Source: Acidobacteriota bacterium
GTDB taxonomy: Bacteria > Acidobacteriota > Vicinamibacteria > Vicinamibacterales > UBA2999
Reading direction: 5' to 3'
Length of the DNA stretch: 21,950 bases
Assembly: GCA_947465645.1 (NCBI GenBank)
Contig: CANIBQ010000081.1
Location: forward strand, 1 to 21,950
The notes beneath the pieces are model-generated. The model saw only the letters and a list, made by a program, of their open reading frames with translations, searched no databases and had not been told where the DNA came from. Position numbers and translations under genes: made by a program. Shown here in pieces: positions 8,477 through 15,908 of this stretch (positions are counted from its first letter, which is position 1; each line of letters opens with the position of its first letter).

Positions 8477-8847
8477 CAAATTGCTAGACGCCTGATACTC
8501 GTTCGCAACACGGCGCTATTGAAATTCATCAACAAGCCCACCGGTATTCCCAGAATGCGCATGTAGGCCAGTATCTGTGCCTGATGCACGTCGGTCAGAC
8601 GGTCAACGCTCTTCACCTCGACGACTACTTTTCCTGACACGACAAGATCGGGACGATGTTCACCAATTAGTTGCCCTTTGTAGAGCACAGGCACGCCGAC
8701 TTGGCGCGTGTATTCAAGTGGAACCGCTTTGAGCTCGATACAGAGGGCTTCCTCGTAAGTGTTCTCATGCAAGCCCGGACCGAGGTGGCGGTGTACCTCA
8801 ATGGCGCACCCGATGATCGAGTGGGTGAGAGGGTCATGGTCGTACAT
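8476..8847 (-). CDS. GxxExxY family protein, PD-(D/E)XK nuclease-like fold
   Basis: The 123-residue protein carries the name-giving motif GLHENTY (Gly25, Glu28, Tyr31) followed by EEAL, and a PD-(D/E)XK-like core: HRPDLVV (Pro66, Asp67) and VVVEVKS (Glu77, Lys79). The family is widespread in environmental bacteria and its function is not established; the fold suggests a metal-dependent nuclease. The gene is exactly framed by a 28-bp inverted repeat: the repeat begins 4 bp before the ATG and ends within the stop codon. It lies co-directionally 15 bp downstream of the methylase stop. It may be an inserted cassette or a nuclease partner of the helicase/methylase pair; the repeat favours the first view. 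Confidence 0.88.
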   Translation of the reverse strand: MYDHDPLTHSIIGCAIEVHRHLGPGLHENTYEEALCIELKAVPLEYTRQVGVPVLYKGQLIGEHRPDLVVSGKVVVEVKSVDRLTDVHQAQILAYMRILGIPVGLLMNFNSAVLRTSIRRLAI

Positions 8848-8850
8848 GTC

Positions 8851-8878
8851 AGTCTCGGTGCCTCAGTGCCTCGGTGTG
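8851..8878. repeat. Right arm of the 28-bp inverted repeat, overlapping the methylase 3' end
   Basis: Exact reverse complement of 8449-8476, with octamers CTCGGTG/CCTCAGTG/CCTCGGTG. It overlaps the last codons of the methylase gene, whose C-terminal residues (T-P-R-H and the stop codon) are encoded by it, and supplies the sequence just before the GxxExxY start codon. Confidence 0.85.
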
Positions 8879-11800
8879 TCGTGTGAGTGCAGACGAGTGA
8901 AGTGCGTGAGAGCAGCGGACCTGATCTCCTGCGGAATGAGCGGAAACGTCGCGAGGATGTGCTCGAAGTCTTCTGCACCGATTCCGAACAGGCGGGCGGT
9001 GCGTGCCTGGAGCTCTGCATACTCGGGTAGCTGCTCGGCCGGAACGGTGCCGCGGGCCAGTGTGCGGGACAGGTCGGCGAGCTTCGCGAAGTCTGGGTCG
9101 AGCGGATCGAGGGTCGGGATCGGGAGACGGGAGACCAGCGCCACCGTGACGTGGGTGTTCACCCGCAGGCGGATCAGGTAGTTCGCCACGAAACTGTTCA
9201 GCAGCCCGCACAGCACGTACTGAGAGGCGGCGGGCAGCGCGGTCTTCAGGCAGAAGAGCGTGTGGGTGGTGACGACGCGCGCCGGGAGTACTGCGGCGAT
9301 CAGCGTGACCCGGTTGGTGGCACTGGCGATGTCGCGATACGCAAGGCGCGCGCGGCGCGGGACACGCGTTGGCATGGCGCCTGCCGGAAGCTCATAGCGC
9401 GAGCGATCGGGGAAGGATCGGAACGGCTCGATCTGCTTACCTTCAAGCACGGGGCGCGCATCCGGCGATCGGCCGAACGGGACAAACGCCGCGAGGTCGT
9501 CGGTGGCGTTGAGTTCCCGGCCAAAGCGGACGTTCCATCCCGCCTCCGATCCGAGCCACGGAAAGCGCGCGCTGATCCCTTCGACGATGCGGAAGTCGCG
9601 TTCGGTGACGAATTCGGGTATCCCAAGGTCGTCATCACCGGAGATTCGGCTGAGGAGGCGCCGCGTCAGCATCAGTGGCGCGCGACGATGCTCGAGATCG
9701 TCGGTGTAGCTGATGCCGAATCGGCAGGCGATGGCGGTCGTGGGGCGTCCAGTGGTGCAGGTCACCAGCGCGAAGCGGGCGCTGCGGTGAATGGGAAAGA
9801 TGCCGCCGCGGTTGTCGAGGCCGGTGACGCTGTCTACGTCGGCACGATCGAAGAGGTGACGCCTGAGCGCGCCGGCCCCGGTGTCGGTGACACATCCCGC
9901 AGGGAGCACGAGGCCGATGCGCCCGCCGGGTCGCGTGAGCTGGAGCGCGCGTTCGACGAATAGCTGGTAGCGGTTCGCGTGGGCGCGGCTCTCGACGCGG
10001 TAGATTCCGGCCTCGCGGACGAAGTCGGTGAGCCGGCGCGCCTCGTCCCTGCGGCCGGCGCGGACGTCGCCGTCGCCCGCGTCCCCGCGCACCATGTCCC
10101 AGGGCGGATTGCCAACGATGGCGTCGAAGCCGCCGTCCGGCATGACCCGGCCGCGCGCATCGCAGAAGACCTCCGGGAACGCCGCGGTCCAGTGCAGAAA
10201 GCGATGACGCCCCGCCAGGGCATCTGCGTGTCCAAGCAGTCGATCGGTCAGGCGGCTGGGGAGCGTCGAGCGTCCGTGCAGCAACCGATCGCATAGTGCG
10301 GCAAAGACGCCTGCGTCCGGCGGTGCGCCGTCATCCCAGAACCAGCCGGCGCACCAGAGGTCGAGCATTCGGGACACACGTCCCAGGGGCGACTGCCGCG
10401 CCACCAGCGTGGCGAGCGCCTCCTCCTTGCCCCGAACAATCGTCACCGAATCGTCGGGCGTGGACGCGAGTCCGACGCGCGTCCGGACGGCGTGTTCGAG
10501 CGCCTGGGCCAGGTCCGCGTGCTCGAAGAGCGGCAGTTCCTGCTGGCGCCGCGATGATGTCCTTCCCTTCGTCGGCTGGCGCCGCACATCGTCTGGCGAG
10601 GCGCCGACGAGGCTGTCGCCGGCAACAAGGTGGTGATCGAGAAATGTGAGCGGCTTGTCCCCGGCCAGCGTGACGAGCCACAGGGAGAGCCGGGCGAGCT
10701 GCACGGCCATCGGATTCAGATCCGCGCCAAACAGGCAGCGCTGAGCGATATCGCGGCGAAGGAGGGCGCGATCGGACGCGGTGATGTCGCCGGGGTGCCA
10801 GCGCCCTTCGCGGACGAGCGCATCTTCGGTCGCGTCCGCCAGGTACCTGCAGGCGCCGACCAGGAAGGCCCCGCTGCCCATCGCCAGATCGAGCACGCGG
10901 AGGCACAGGAGCTGGTCGGCAGTCCGCCCGCGGACGAGTGGCTCGAGGGTCTGCCGCACGAGATACGCGGTGACCGCACGCGGCGTGTAGAACGTGCCGG
11001 TTGATTTTCGAATGTCCCTGGTGCGGTCGAGTCCCCGTCCGCACGGCTGGTACTCGAGCACGTGCTCGTACACCGCTCCGAGCTGCTCGACGTCGAGGTC
11101 GCGATACGCGATTCGCTCGCGGCCGCCGCTGCGAGGCGCCGTGGTGCTGACGGCCATGATCACGCCGCCCATCACGTCATCGCCTATTCGCTTCCGATCG
11201 AAGTCCGCCGAGTGTGCGGGAGCGAACAGGCGACCGTTGAACGCGGTGACCTTCAGCTCGCCCGCCGTGCATCCGGCATGGGCCAGGCGCGAGATCGCGA
11301 CGAGTGCGTGCCAGATGCCTCGATAGGGGCGCCCCCTCAGCAGGGTGCTCACGATCGCGTCGAGGCTGTAGCGGTCGCGATAGACCGGATGCCACATCGG
11401 CACGAGGGCTCGTGCTTCGGCAAAGAGGAGGAAGAGCACCCGGTAGAGAATCGTCAGCGACTGCTGATAGACGTCGGCCTGGTTCGCCCGGCGGGTACAC
11501 AGGGCCTCGAACAGCCGTGTGAGAGCCTCGAGGACTCCGCGCCCGAGCGCGCGGCACACGAGGGCACCGTGGTCGGCGGAGAGTTCAACCGCGCGATCCA
11601 GCACCGGCGGAGAGAGCGAGAGTGATTCCGCGCGCGCGACGCTCCACAGCAGGGTCCGCGCCTCGGCGTCGCGGGTGACGAGCGCCAGGTCGAGCTCGAG
11701 ATAGGCGCGCGACCACGTGCGCTGCGCGTCTACGATTCGCAGGGCCGTGCCGTTGACGCAGAAGCACCAGCGCGCATCGGCTCGCACGCCCCCGAGCACG

Positions 11801-12135
11801 GCGTCGCGCCAGGCGCTCTCCAGCGGTTCGTTCCAGCTCACCACGATGACCGGAATCACGGCTCCGCCCATGGCGACGGCGTCGAAGGTCGTCCTGCCGT
11901 CCTCGTCCGCGCGGCGCTCGACGCTGAACCCGAGGATCCTGAGCAACGGAACAACGACAATGTCGGCGATTGCGCGAACGGGTGACGCCGGACCGCAGGT
12001 GGATTCGCGCCTTGCGGACCAGAGATCGAGGGCGTGGGTGACGTGATCGGGCGCCGCTGACGCGCCCGGCAGGACGGGAAGGGCACCCTGGATGAATGAC
12101 GTCGTGATCAGCCGGCCGCGTACGCCGGCCAGCAT
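8863..12135 (-). CDS. Eco57I/DrmMI-like DNA adenine-N6 methyltransferase, large
   Basis: From the ATG at 12135 the protein has 1090 residues; a frame extension to 12198 exists, but the 12135 start lies 1 nt after the helicase stop (TGACATG) and is preferred. The N-terminal ~370 residues form a helical region without clear nuclease motif. Then come KSTGTFYTPRAVTAYLV (about 378-394), SAM-binding motif I DLAMGSGAF (416-424), FGADLNPMAVQLARLSLWL (about 469-487), and catalytic motif IV NPPW (676-679) in FDAIVGNPPWD. The C-terminal part resembles target-recognition domains. Such enzymes methylate adenine in BREX, DISARM and type IIG systems. With the upstream SNF2 helicase it forms a candidate defence operon. 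The last residues are encoded by an inverted-repeat arm. Confidence 0.88.
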   Translation of the reverse strand: MLAGVRGRLITTSFIQGALPVLPGASAAPDHVTHALDLWSARRESTCGPASPVRAIADIVVVPLLRILGFSVERRADEDGRTTFDAVAMGGAVIPVIVVSWNEPLESAWRDAVLGGVRADARWCFCVNGTALRIVDAQRTWSRAYLELDLALVTRDAEARTLLWSVARAESLSLSPPVLDRAVELSADHGALVCRALGRGVLEALTRLFEALCTRRANQADVYQQSLTILYRVLFLLFAEARALVPMWHPVYRDRYSLDAIVSTLLRGRPYRGIWHALVAISRLAHAGCTAGELKVTAFNGRLFAPAHSADFDRKRIGDDVMGGVIMAVSTTAPRSGGRERIAYRDLDVEQLGAVYEHVLEYQPCGRGLDRTRDIRKSTGTFYTPRAVTAYLVRQTLEPLVRGRTADQLLCLRVLDLAMGSGAFLVGACRYLADATEDALVREGRWHPGDITASDRALLRRDIAQRCLFGADLNPMAVQLARLSLWLVTLAGDKPLTFLDHHLVAGDSLVGASPDDVRRQPTKGRTSSRRQQELPLFEHADLAQALEHAVRTRVGLASTPDDSVTIVRGKEEALATLVARQSPLGRVSRMLDLWCAGWFWDDGAPPDAGVFAALCDRLLHGRSTLPSRLTDRLLGHADALAGRHRFLHWTAAFPEVFCDARGRVMPDGGFDAIVGNPPWDMVRGDAGDGDVRAGRRDEARRLTDFVREAGIYRVESRAHANRYQLFVERALQLTRPGGRIGLVLPAGCVTDTGAGALRRHLFDRADVDSVTGLDNRGGIFPIHRSARFALVTCTTGRPTTAIACRFGISYTDDLEHRRAPLMLTRRLLSRISGDDDLGIPEFVTERDFRIVEGISARFPWLGSEAGWNVRFGRELNATDDLAAFVPFGRSPDARPVLEGKQIEPFRSFPDRSRYELPAGAMPTRVPRRARLAYRDIASATNRVTLIAAVLPARVVTTHTLFCLKTALPAASQYVLCGLLNSFVANYLIRLRVNTHVTVALVSRLPIPTLDPLDPDFAKLADLSRTLARGTVPAEQLPEYAELQARTARLFGIGAEDFEHILATFPLIPQEIRSAALTHFTRLHSHDTPRH

Positions 12136-12136
12136 G

Positions 12137-14575
12137 TCACTCGAACGTGACGGCGAGGAGGAGGTCAGCAGACTCGACACTCGCAGTCCGGCGGTCAAGA
12201 AGCTCGCTGCAGCGCACCGCGGACCTTGCGAGAGCCTCGTCGAGTGAGGCGGACTGCGCCGCTGCCGCGCGCTCGCTTCGGCGATCGAACAGCCCGAGCT
12301 GCATGAGTCGGGCTGACAGCCGCCCGTGCGTCACGCGCAGCGCGGAGGTCAACGCCTCTTCGCGACGCAGCCAGCGCTGCAGCGGGGCGTCGAGCTGGTG
12401 GGCGAATGCGGCGAGCCGTTCACCAGCCTCCCGCGCCGCGACGTCGCGCAGCCGGAAATCGCGATCCTCCAGAATGGCCCGAACGGCGGCCGGCGTGTTC
12501 TCGCCCGTCGTCCTCCGGTGACCGGAGGCAAGCGCGAGCAGTTGCTCGGAGAGACAGCGTCCTCGCGCGTCCACCAGGAGAAGTCGGAAGACCCAGAGAT
12601 TCCGGTACGGGCGTATGCCGTTCCGTGATGTCCCAATCGATGTGACGGTTGCACGCGCGTCGGGTGCTTCCTGGGCGGCGTGACGGAGTAACGACCGGGC
12701 GAGAAGTACGCGATGCGCCTCCTCGCGGCCCTCGCGCACCAGAACCGGACAACGAATGCCGGCCTCGAGCGGCGGGGCTGCGGTGTCGGCCAGCGGCGCC
12801 CCTCCGAGCACCGCTTCGGCCATTTCGTGATCGCCGGCGAACCCAGGGAATGCCAGGGGACCAACGGCGGCGCGGATGCGCCGGACGCGGTCGGCGAGCT
12901 TCGACAGAACGAGCTCCTCGGTCGTGCCGGCGGCAACGAGGTGAACGGCGTGCACGCGCCTGGTCTGGCCGATGCGATCGACTCGTCCTGCGCGTTGCTC
13001 GAGTCGGAGCGGGGTCCAGGGCAGCTCGAGGTTCACGACGAGGCGGCATCGATGATGGAGATTCAGCCCTTCGCTTGCGGCGTCGGTGGCGAGCAGCAGC
13101 CGCACCGCGCCGCTGGTGAACTGCCGAAGCGCGTCCGCGCGCTCCCGGGGCGTGAGGCCGCCGTGCAGCCGTACGAACGTGACGCCGGGCACTGCCGAGG
13201 CCACGTGCTCGAGCGTGTCGCGGTATTCGGTGAAGACGATTGCCGGTTCGTGCGTCCAGGACAGGAGGCGCCGCAGCGCGGCGAGCTTGCTTTCGGCGCG
13301 CGAGGCGTCACGGGCAAGGGCGAGGATCCGACCGAGGTGACGTTGCTCCTCAGCCGGATCGGCCAGTCCCGGGGCCTCGAGCTGTGAGTCCGGCGCCAGG
13401 TCGTCAGGCGTCGCCAATGCGAATGGCAGGTCGAGCTGCGGCGTTGGCCGCTGACTCTCGTGACCAAGCAGGGCCATGCGGCGTTGGACCGAGCGTTCGA
13501 GCGACGCAGCGCTGCTGCAGGCGCGGCGCGCCAGCACCGACATCGCCAGCCGCGCGCCAGCGCCGCCGCCCTCGGACGCGTGGAACCACACGAGCTGGGC
13601 GTATGCGCGTAAGGCGTCGTGCATCGCTGTCTCGGCGACGGTCGGCCGGACGCGGAGCAGCACGGTGCGCCGCGAGCCCGGTACGCCGGCGTCCGCGCGT
13701 CCACGGCTGAAGAGCAGCAGGGGGTCATCCTCGCCCAGCCGACCGATGTGGCTCATCCGGCGGAACGCGTCGGCATCGCCTGAATGCGGCGTGGCGGTCA
13801 GCATCACGACGAAGCGTGCGCGGGTGGCGAGCGCCGTTGCGGCCGCCGCGCGGTCCGATCGGCCCGCAAGCCCGTGCGCTTCGTCGAGGATGACGATGTC
13901 CCAGATGAGCGTTTCGAGGCAGCGCATGACCTCGGGCCGTTTCACGTAGTCGATGGAGGTGATGGCGACCCGGGGCGCCGACCACGGATTGAATCCCACG
14001 GGGAGGCCGGCGGTCGCCCGCGCGACGCCAGCGGTGTCGAGGACGTCGGCGCTGAGATCGAACCGATCCTGGAGCTCGCCGTGCCACTGTTCGCGCAGAC
14101 CTGCCGGGCACACGACGAGCGCGCGCGCATCGGGCTGCCGCTGGAACAGTTCGGCGATCATCAGGCCCGCCTGCACCGTCTTGCCGAGGCCGACCGCATC
14201 CGCGATCAGGAAGCGGCACCCATCGCCTCGGACCAGGGCAAGCGCCGGCTCGAGTTGAAAAGGAACGATGTCCAGGTTGGCGCGGGTCGCGGCGCGCAGC
14301 GGCGTCCAGCCTTGGGTTGCGTCACCGAGCGTGCGGCGTGCGAGACGACGCCAGCGCGTCGGACGCACCACGCGGGGCGTCTGGGACAGGGCGATGCGAT
14401 CGACCGGCTCGAACGGCAGCAGGAAGCGCGATCGGACCCCGCGGTTGGCTGCATCACAGCCGTCAGTTTCGATGAGCGCGGCTGTGTCCCAGGCGAGGCA
14501 GCGGGCAATGCGCCACCGTTCGCCGCGGATCCGAACAAGGTCGCCGGGTCGAGCGTCTCCGGGGATGCTGAGCAC
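12137..14575 (-). CDS. SNF2-family DNA helicase/translocase, DrmD/RapA-like
   Basis: The 812-residue SF2 ATPase shows Walker A DAVGLGKT (126-133), motif Ia VVCPAGLREQW (154-164), Walker B DEAH (231-234), motif III TATPHSG (260-266), and in the second lobe VFTEYRDTLEH, ATDAASEGLNLH (496-507) and QRAGRVDRIGQ (527-537), the SNF2/RapA signature. The first ~90 residues (PGDLVRIRGERWRI) form a small beta-rich domain as in other defence-linked SNF2 proteins. The C-terminal 200 residues resemble no domain I know. The GTG start has AGGGG 1 nt upstream. Its stop is separated by 1 nt from the methylase ATG. DISARM class 1 uses an SNF2 protein (DrmD) with a methylase, but drmA, drmB and drmC are not here. 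Confidence 0.88.
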   Translation of the reverse strand: MLSIPGDARPGDLVRIRGERWRIARCLAWDTAALIETDGCDAANRGVRSRFLLPFEPVDRIALSQTPRVVRPTRWRRLARRTLGDATQGWTPLRAATRANLDIVPFQLEPALALVRGDGCRFLIADAVGLGKTVQAGLMIAELFQRQPDARALVVCPAGLREQWHGELQDRFDLSADVLDTAGVARATAGLPVGFNPWSAPRVAITSIDYVKRPEVMRCLETLIWDIVILDEAHGLAGRSDRAAAATALATRARFVVMLTATPHSGDADAFRRMSHIGRLGEDDPLLLFSRGRADAGVPGSRRTVLLRVRPTVAETAMHDALRAYAQLVWFHASEGGGAGARLAMSVLARRACSSAASLERSVQRRMALLGHESQRPTPQLDLPFALATPDDLAPDSQLEAPGLADPAEEQRHLGRILALARDASRAESKLAALRRLLSWTHEPAIVFTEYRDTLEHVASAVPGVTFVRLHGGLTPRERADALRQFTSGAVRLLLATDAASEGLNLHHRCRLVVNLELPWTPLRLEQRAGRVDRIGQTRRVHAVHLVAAGTTEELVLSKLADRVRRIRAAVGPLAFPGFAGDHEMAEAVLGGAPLADTAAPPLEAGIRCPVLVREGREEAHRVLLARSLLRHAAQEAPDARATVTSIGTSRNGIRPYRNLWVFRLLLVDARGRCLSEQLLALASGHRRTTGENTPAAVRAILEDRDFRLRDVAAREAGERLAAFAHQLDAPLQRWLRREEALTSALRVTHGRLSARLMQLGLFDRRSERAAAAQSASLDEALARSAVRCSELLDRRTASVESADLLLAVTFE

Positions 14576-14643
14576 GCCCCTGCACTTGCAGCCGCCGTTC
14601 CCGACGATTTCCTTGGAAAAAACGAGGGTCTGTGCGACGCCTG

Positions 14644-14690
14644 CTGCAGAATCCGCTATCCGGGGTCTGACCCCAGGTTGCAGTTTCTGC
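14644..14690. repeat. Hairpin GGGGTC-T-GACCCC flanked by imperfect direct repeats
   Basis: In the 114-bp gap between the helicase start and the Smr stop, GGGGTC and GACCCC (14662-14674) form a 6-bp palindrome around a single T. On both sides lies a related 16-mer, CTGCAGAATCCGCTAT and TTGCAGTTTCTGCTAT, 12 of 16 identical. It may be a small dispersed repeat or the 3' terminator of the queF-Smr unit; no T-run supports the latter. Confidence 0.45.
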
Positions 14691-14947
14691 TATGTGCGTA
14701 GCCGCGCGACGGTAGCCCCGAGGTGTGTCTCCGTCGCATCCCAGAACTCCTCGACCAGCGGATGCCGATCGAGCGCCTGCTGGACGTTGCCGCGCTGCAC
14801 GCCCTTGCCGCGGCCGTGGATCAGGCGCACCTCGCGGAGGCCCGCTGCGTGTGCGGCGGTGATGTACTCGGCGACGACCGACGCGATGTCGCTGGGAGCG
14901 AAGGTGTGGAGGTCGAGCGAGTCTTCGACCGGTATGCGGTGAGCCAC
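14690..14947 (-). CDS. Small Smr-domain protein
   Basis: The 85-residue protein is a stand-alone Smr (small MutS-related) domain with both signature motifs: LDLHTF (11-16) and HGRGKG (44-49). Smr domains occur at the C-terminus of MutS2 and alone, and bind or nick branched DNA or cleave RNA at stalled ribosomes. The GTG start lies 7 nt after the queF stop, so the two are probably cotranscribed. Which nucleic acid it acts on cannot be told. Confidence 0.88.
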   Translation of the reverse strand: MAHRIPVEDSLDLHTFAPSDIASVVAEYITAAHAAGLREVRLIHGRGKGVQRGNVQQALDRHPLVEEFWDATETHLGATVARLRT

Positions 14948-14954
14948 CCGCGGG

Positions 14955-15308
14955 CTACTGCGGAGCCTGGTACGTCGCGGTTACAACGGTCTTCATCCCC
15001 CCGCGGGCGGAGAAATCGCCGACGACCGTCATCCGGCGCGGCTGGCAGGCCGCGACCAGATCGTCGAGGATCTGGTTGGTGACCGCTTCGTAAAAAATCC
15101 CCCGATTCCTGAACTCGATCATGTAGTACTTGAGGGCCTTCAGCTCGACGCAGCGGTCGCCAGGGACGTAGGTGATCCGTATCTCGCCGAAGTCCGGAAG
15201 GCCGGTCTTGGGGCACACCGAGGTGAACTCCGGACAACTGATGGCGATCTCGAAGTCGCGGCCCGGACTCGGGTTAGGGAAGGTTTCGATTGCAGCCGCG
15301 CTTGACAT
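14955..15308 (-). CDS. queF: NADPH-dependent 7-cyano-7-deazaguanine reductase (preQ0 reductase)
   Basis: The 117-residue protein is the short unimodular QueF type. Catalytic Cys32 sits in TSVCPKTGLPDFG together with Asp39, and the QueF motif ELKALKYY (55-62) binds NADPH; FRNRGIFYEAVTNQI and DFSARGGMKT follow as in the family. It reduces preQ0 nitrile to preQ1 amine in queuosine tRNA modification. No other queuosine gene is in the window. It is transcribed divergently from the HU gene; TAGAAT at 15318-15323 on the minus strand is so close to the ATG that the mRNA may be leaderless or nearly so. Confidence 0.95.
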   Translation of the reverse strand: MSSAAAIETFPNPSPGRDFEIAISCPEFTSVCPKTGLPDFGEIRITYVPGDRCVELKALKYYMIEFRNRGIFYEAVTNQILDDLVAACQPRRMTVVGDFSARGGMKTVVTATYQAPQ

Positions 15309-15317
15309 GTTGCGAAA

Positions 15318-15323
15318 ATTCTA
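15318..15323 (-). promoter_or_regulatory. Candidate -10 box (TAGAAT) of queF
   Basis: On the minus strand TAGAAT matches five of six -10 consensus positions, 9 nt before the queF ATG. Transcription would start about 3 nt before the start codon. No Shine-Dalgarno sequence lies between, and no good -35 box is seen 16-18 bp upstream. Confidence 0.4.
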
Positions 15324-15364
15324 GCACTTTGGGCGTAAATCTTCGGTTTGTCCGGCGTCGTTCG

Positions 15365-15393
15365 TTGACACTGATCAGCGTGCGCGTTAGCAT
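15365..15393 (+). promoter_or_regulatory. Sigma-70-type promoter of the HU gene
   Basis: A perfect -35 box TTGACA (15365-15370), a 17-bp spacer, and TAGCAT (15388-15393; four of six -10 matches). The spacer starts with the palindrome CTGATCAG. The start codon lies about 90 bp downstream, leaving a leader of about 85 nt. Confidence 0.6.
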
Positions 15394-15485
15394 TACGGCG
15401 ATTTTCCTTTAACTTCCACCGCAGTTGAGCGCGTACTTCTGCGACGGCCACCGAAAGTCAACGCGCAGAGAATTGGGGGGATGTG

Positions 15486-15785
15486 ATGGCAGAGGCCCGC
15501 AGAATGGGCAAATCGGAATTGTTCTCGCACTTCGCGGAGCGCTTCGAGGTGAAGCGTACTCAGGCGCGCGAGTATTTCGACGAGCTGACCGCGCTCGCCG
15601 AGAAGGAATTGAAGCGATCCGGCGAGTTCGTGCTTCCGGGCATGGTCAAACTCGTCGTCCAGAAACGGAAGGCGCGCATGGGCCGCAACCCGGCCACCGG
15701 CGAAGCCATCAAGATCCCGGCGAAGACCGTCGTGAAGGCGCGCATCGCCAAGCAGTTGAAAGACGCCGTCCTGCCGAAGAAGTAG
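15486..15785 (+). CDS. HU/IHF-family DNA-binding protein
   Basis: The 99-residue protein has the HU fold: two N-terminal helices (KSELFSHFAERFEVKRTQAREYFDELTALAEKEL), the saddle strand FVLPGMVKLVVQKRKARMGRNPATGE with the DNA-intercalating Asn-Pro, and the C-terminal helix. It bends and compacts DNA in the nucleoid. GRNPATGEAIKIPAKTVVKARIAKQLKDAVL matches a longer HU-like type common outside Proteobacteria. The ATG at 15486 is preferred over the in-frame GTG at 15483 because GGGGGG (15475-15480) then has a 5-nt spacing. It has its own promoter and an intrinsic terminator, so it is a single-gene unit. Confidence 0.93.
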   Translation: MAEARRMGKSELFSHFAERFEVKRTQAREYFDELTALAEKELKRSGEFVLPGMVKLVVQKRKARMGRNPATGEAIKIPAKTVVKARIAKQLKDAVLPKK

Positions 15786-15829
15786 CCGGAAACGGCCGGC
15801 TCCGACAGGGAGCCGCGGTACGTTCCCCC

Positions 15830-15864
15830 AAGCGACCCGGCGCGGCAGCGCGCCGGGTTTGCTT
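15830..15864 (+). terminator. Intrinsic terminator of the HU gene
   Basis: A perfect 10-bp stem ACCCGGCGCG (15835-15844) and CGCGCCGGGT (15849-15858) with GCAG loop, extended by AAGC/GCTT outside a small bulge, 45 bp after the HU stop. A T-containing tail (TTTGCTTTG) follows. It may also serve the convergent kinase gene. Confidence 0.75.
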
Positions 15865-15888
15865 TGTACGGTTTGTTTGGGTAGGTCG

Positions 15889-15908
15889 GGTCCGGCTCGA
15901 GCCGGACC
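15889..15908. repeat. 20-bp perfect palindrome, REP-like, abutting the histidine kinase stop
   Basis: GGTCCGGCTCGAGCCGGACC is a perfect palindrome. It ends one base before the kinase stop codon (15909-15911) and shares its arms with the element at 3285-3302. It may act as a transcript end on the minus strand or be a dispersed repeat. Confidence 0.65.

Noticed and set aside
12136..12198. Longer start of the methylase at 12198
   Set aside because: It would overlap the helicase by 62 bp and add a Ser-rich segment; the ATG at 12135 directly follows the helicase stop.
8863..14575. Complete DISARM or BREX system
   Set aside because: No DrmA, DrmB (DUF1998), DrmC, PglZ or BrxC-like gene is present; only two proteins match by type.
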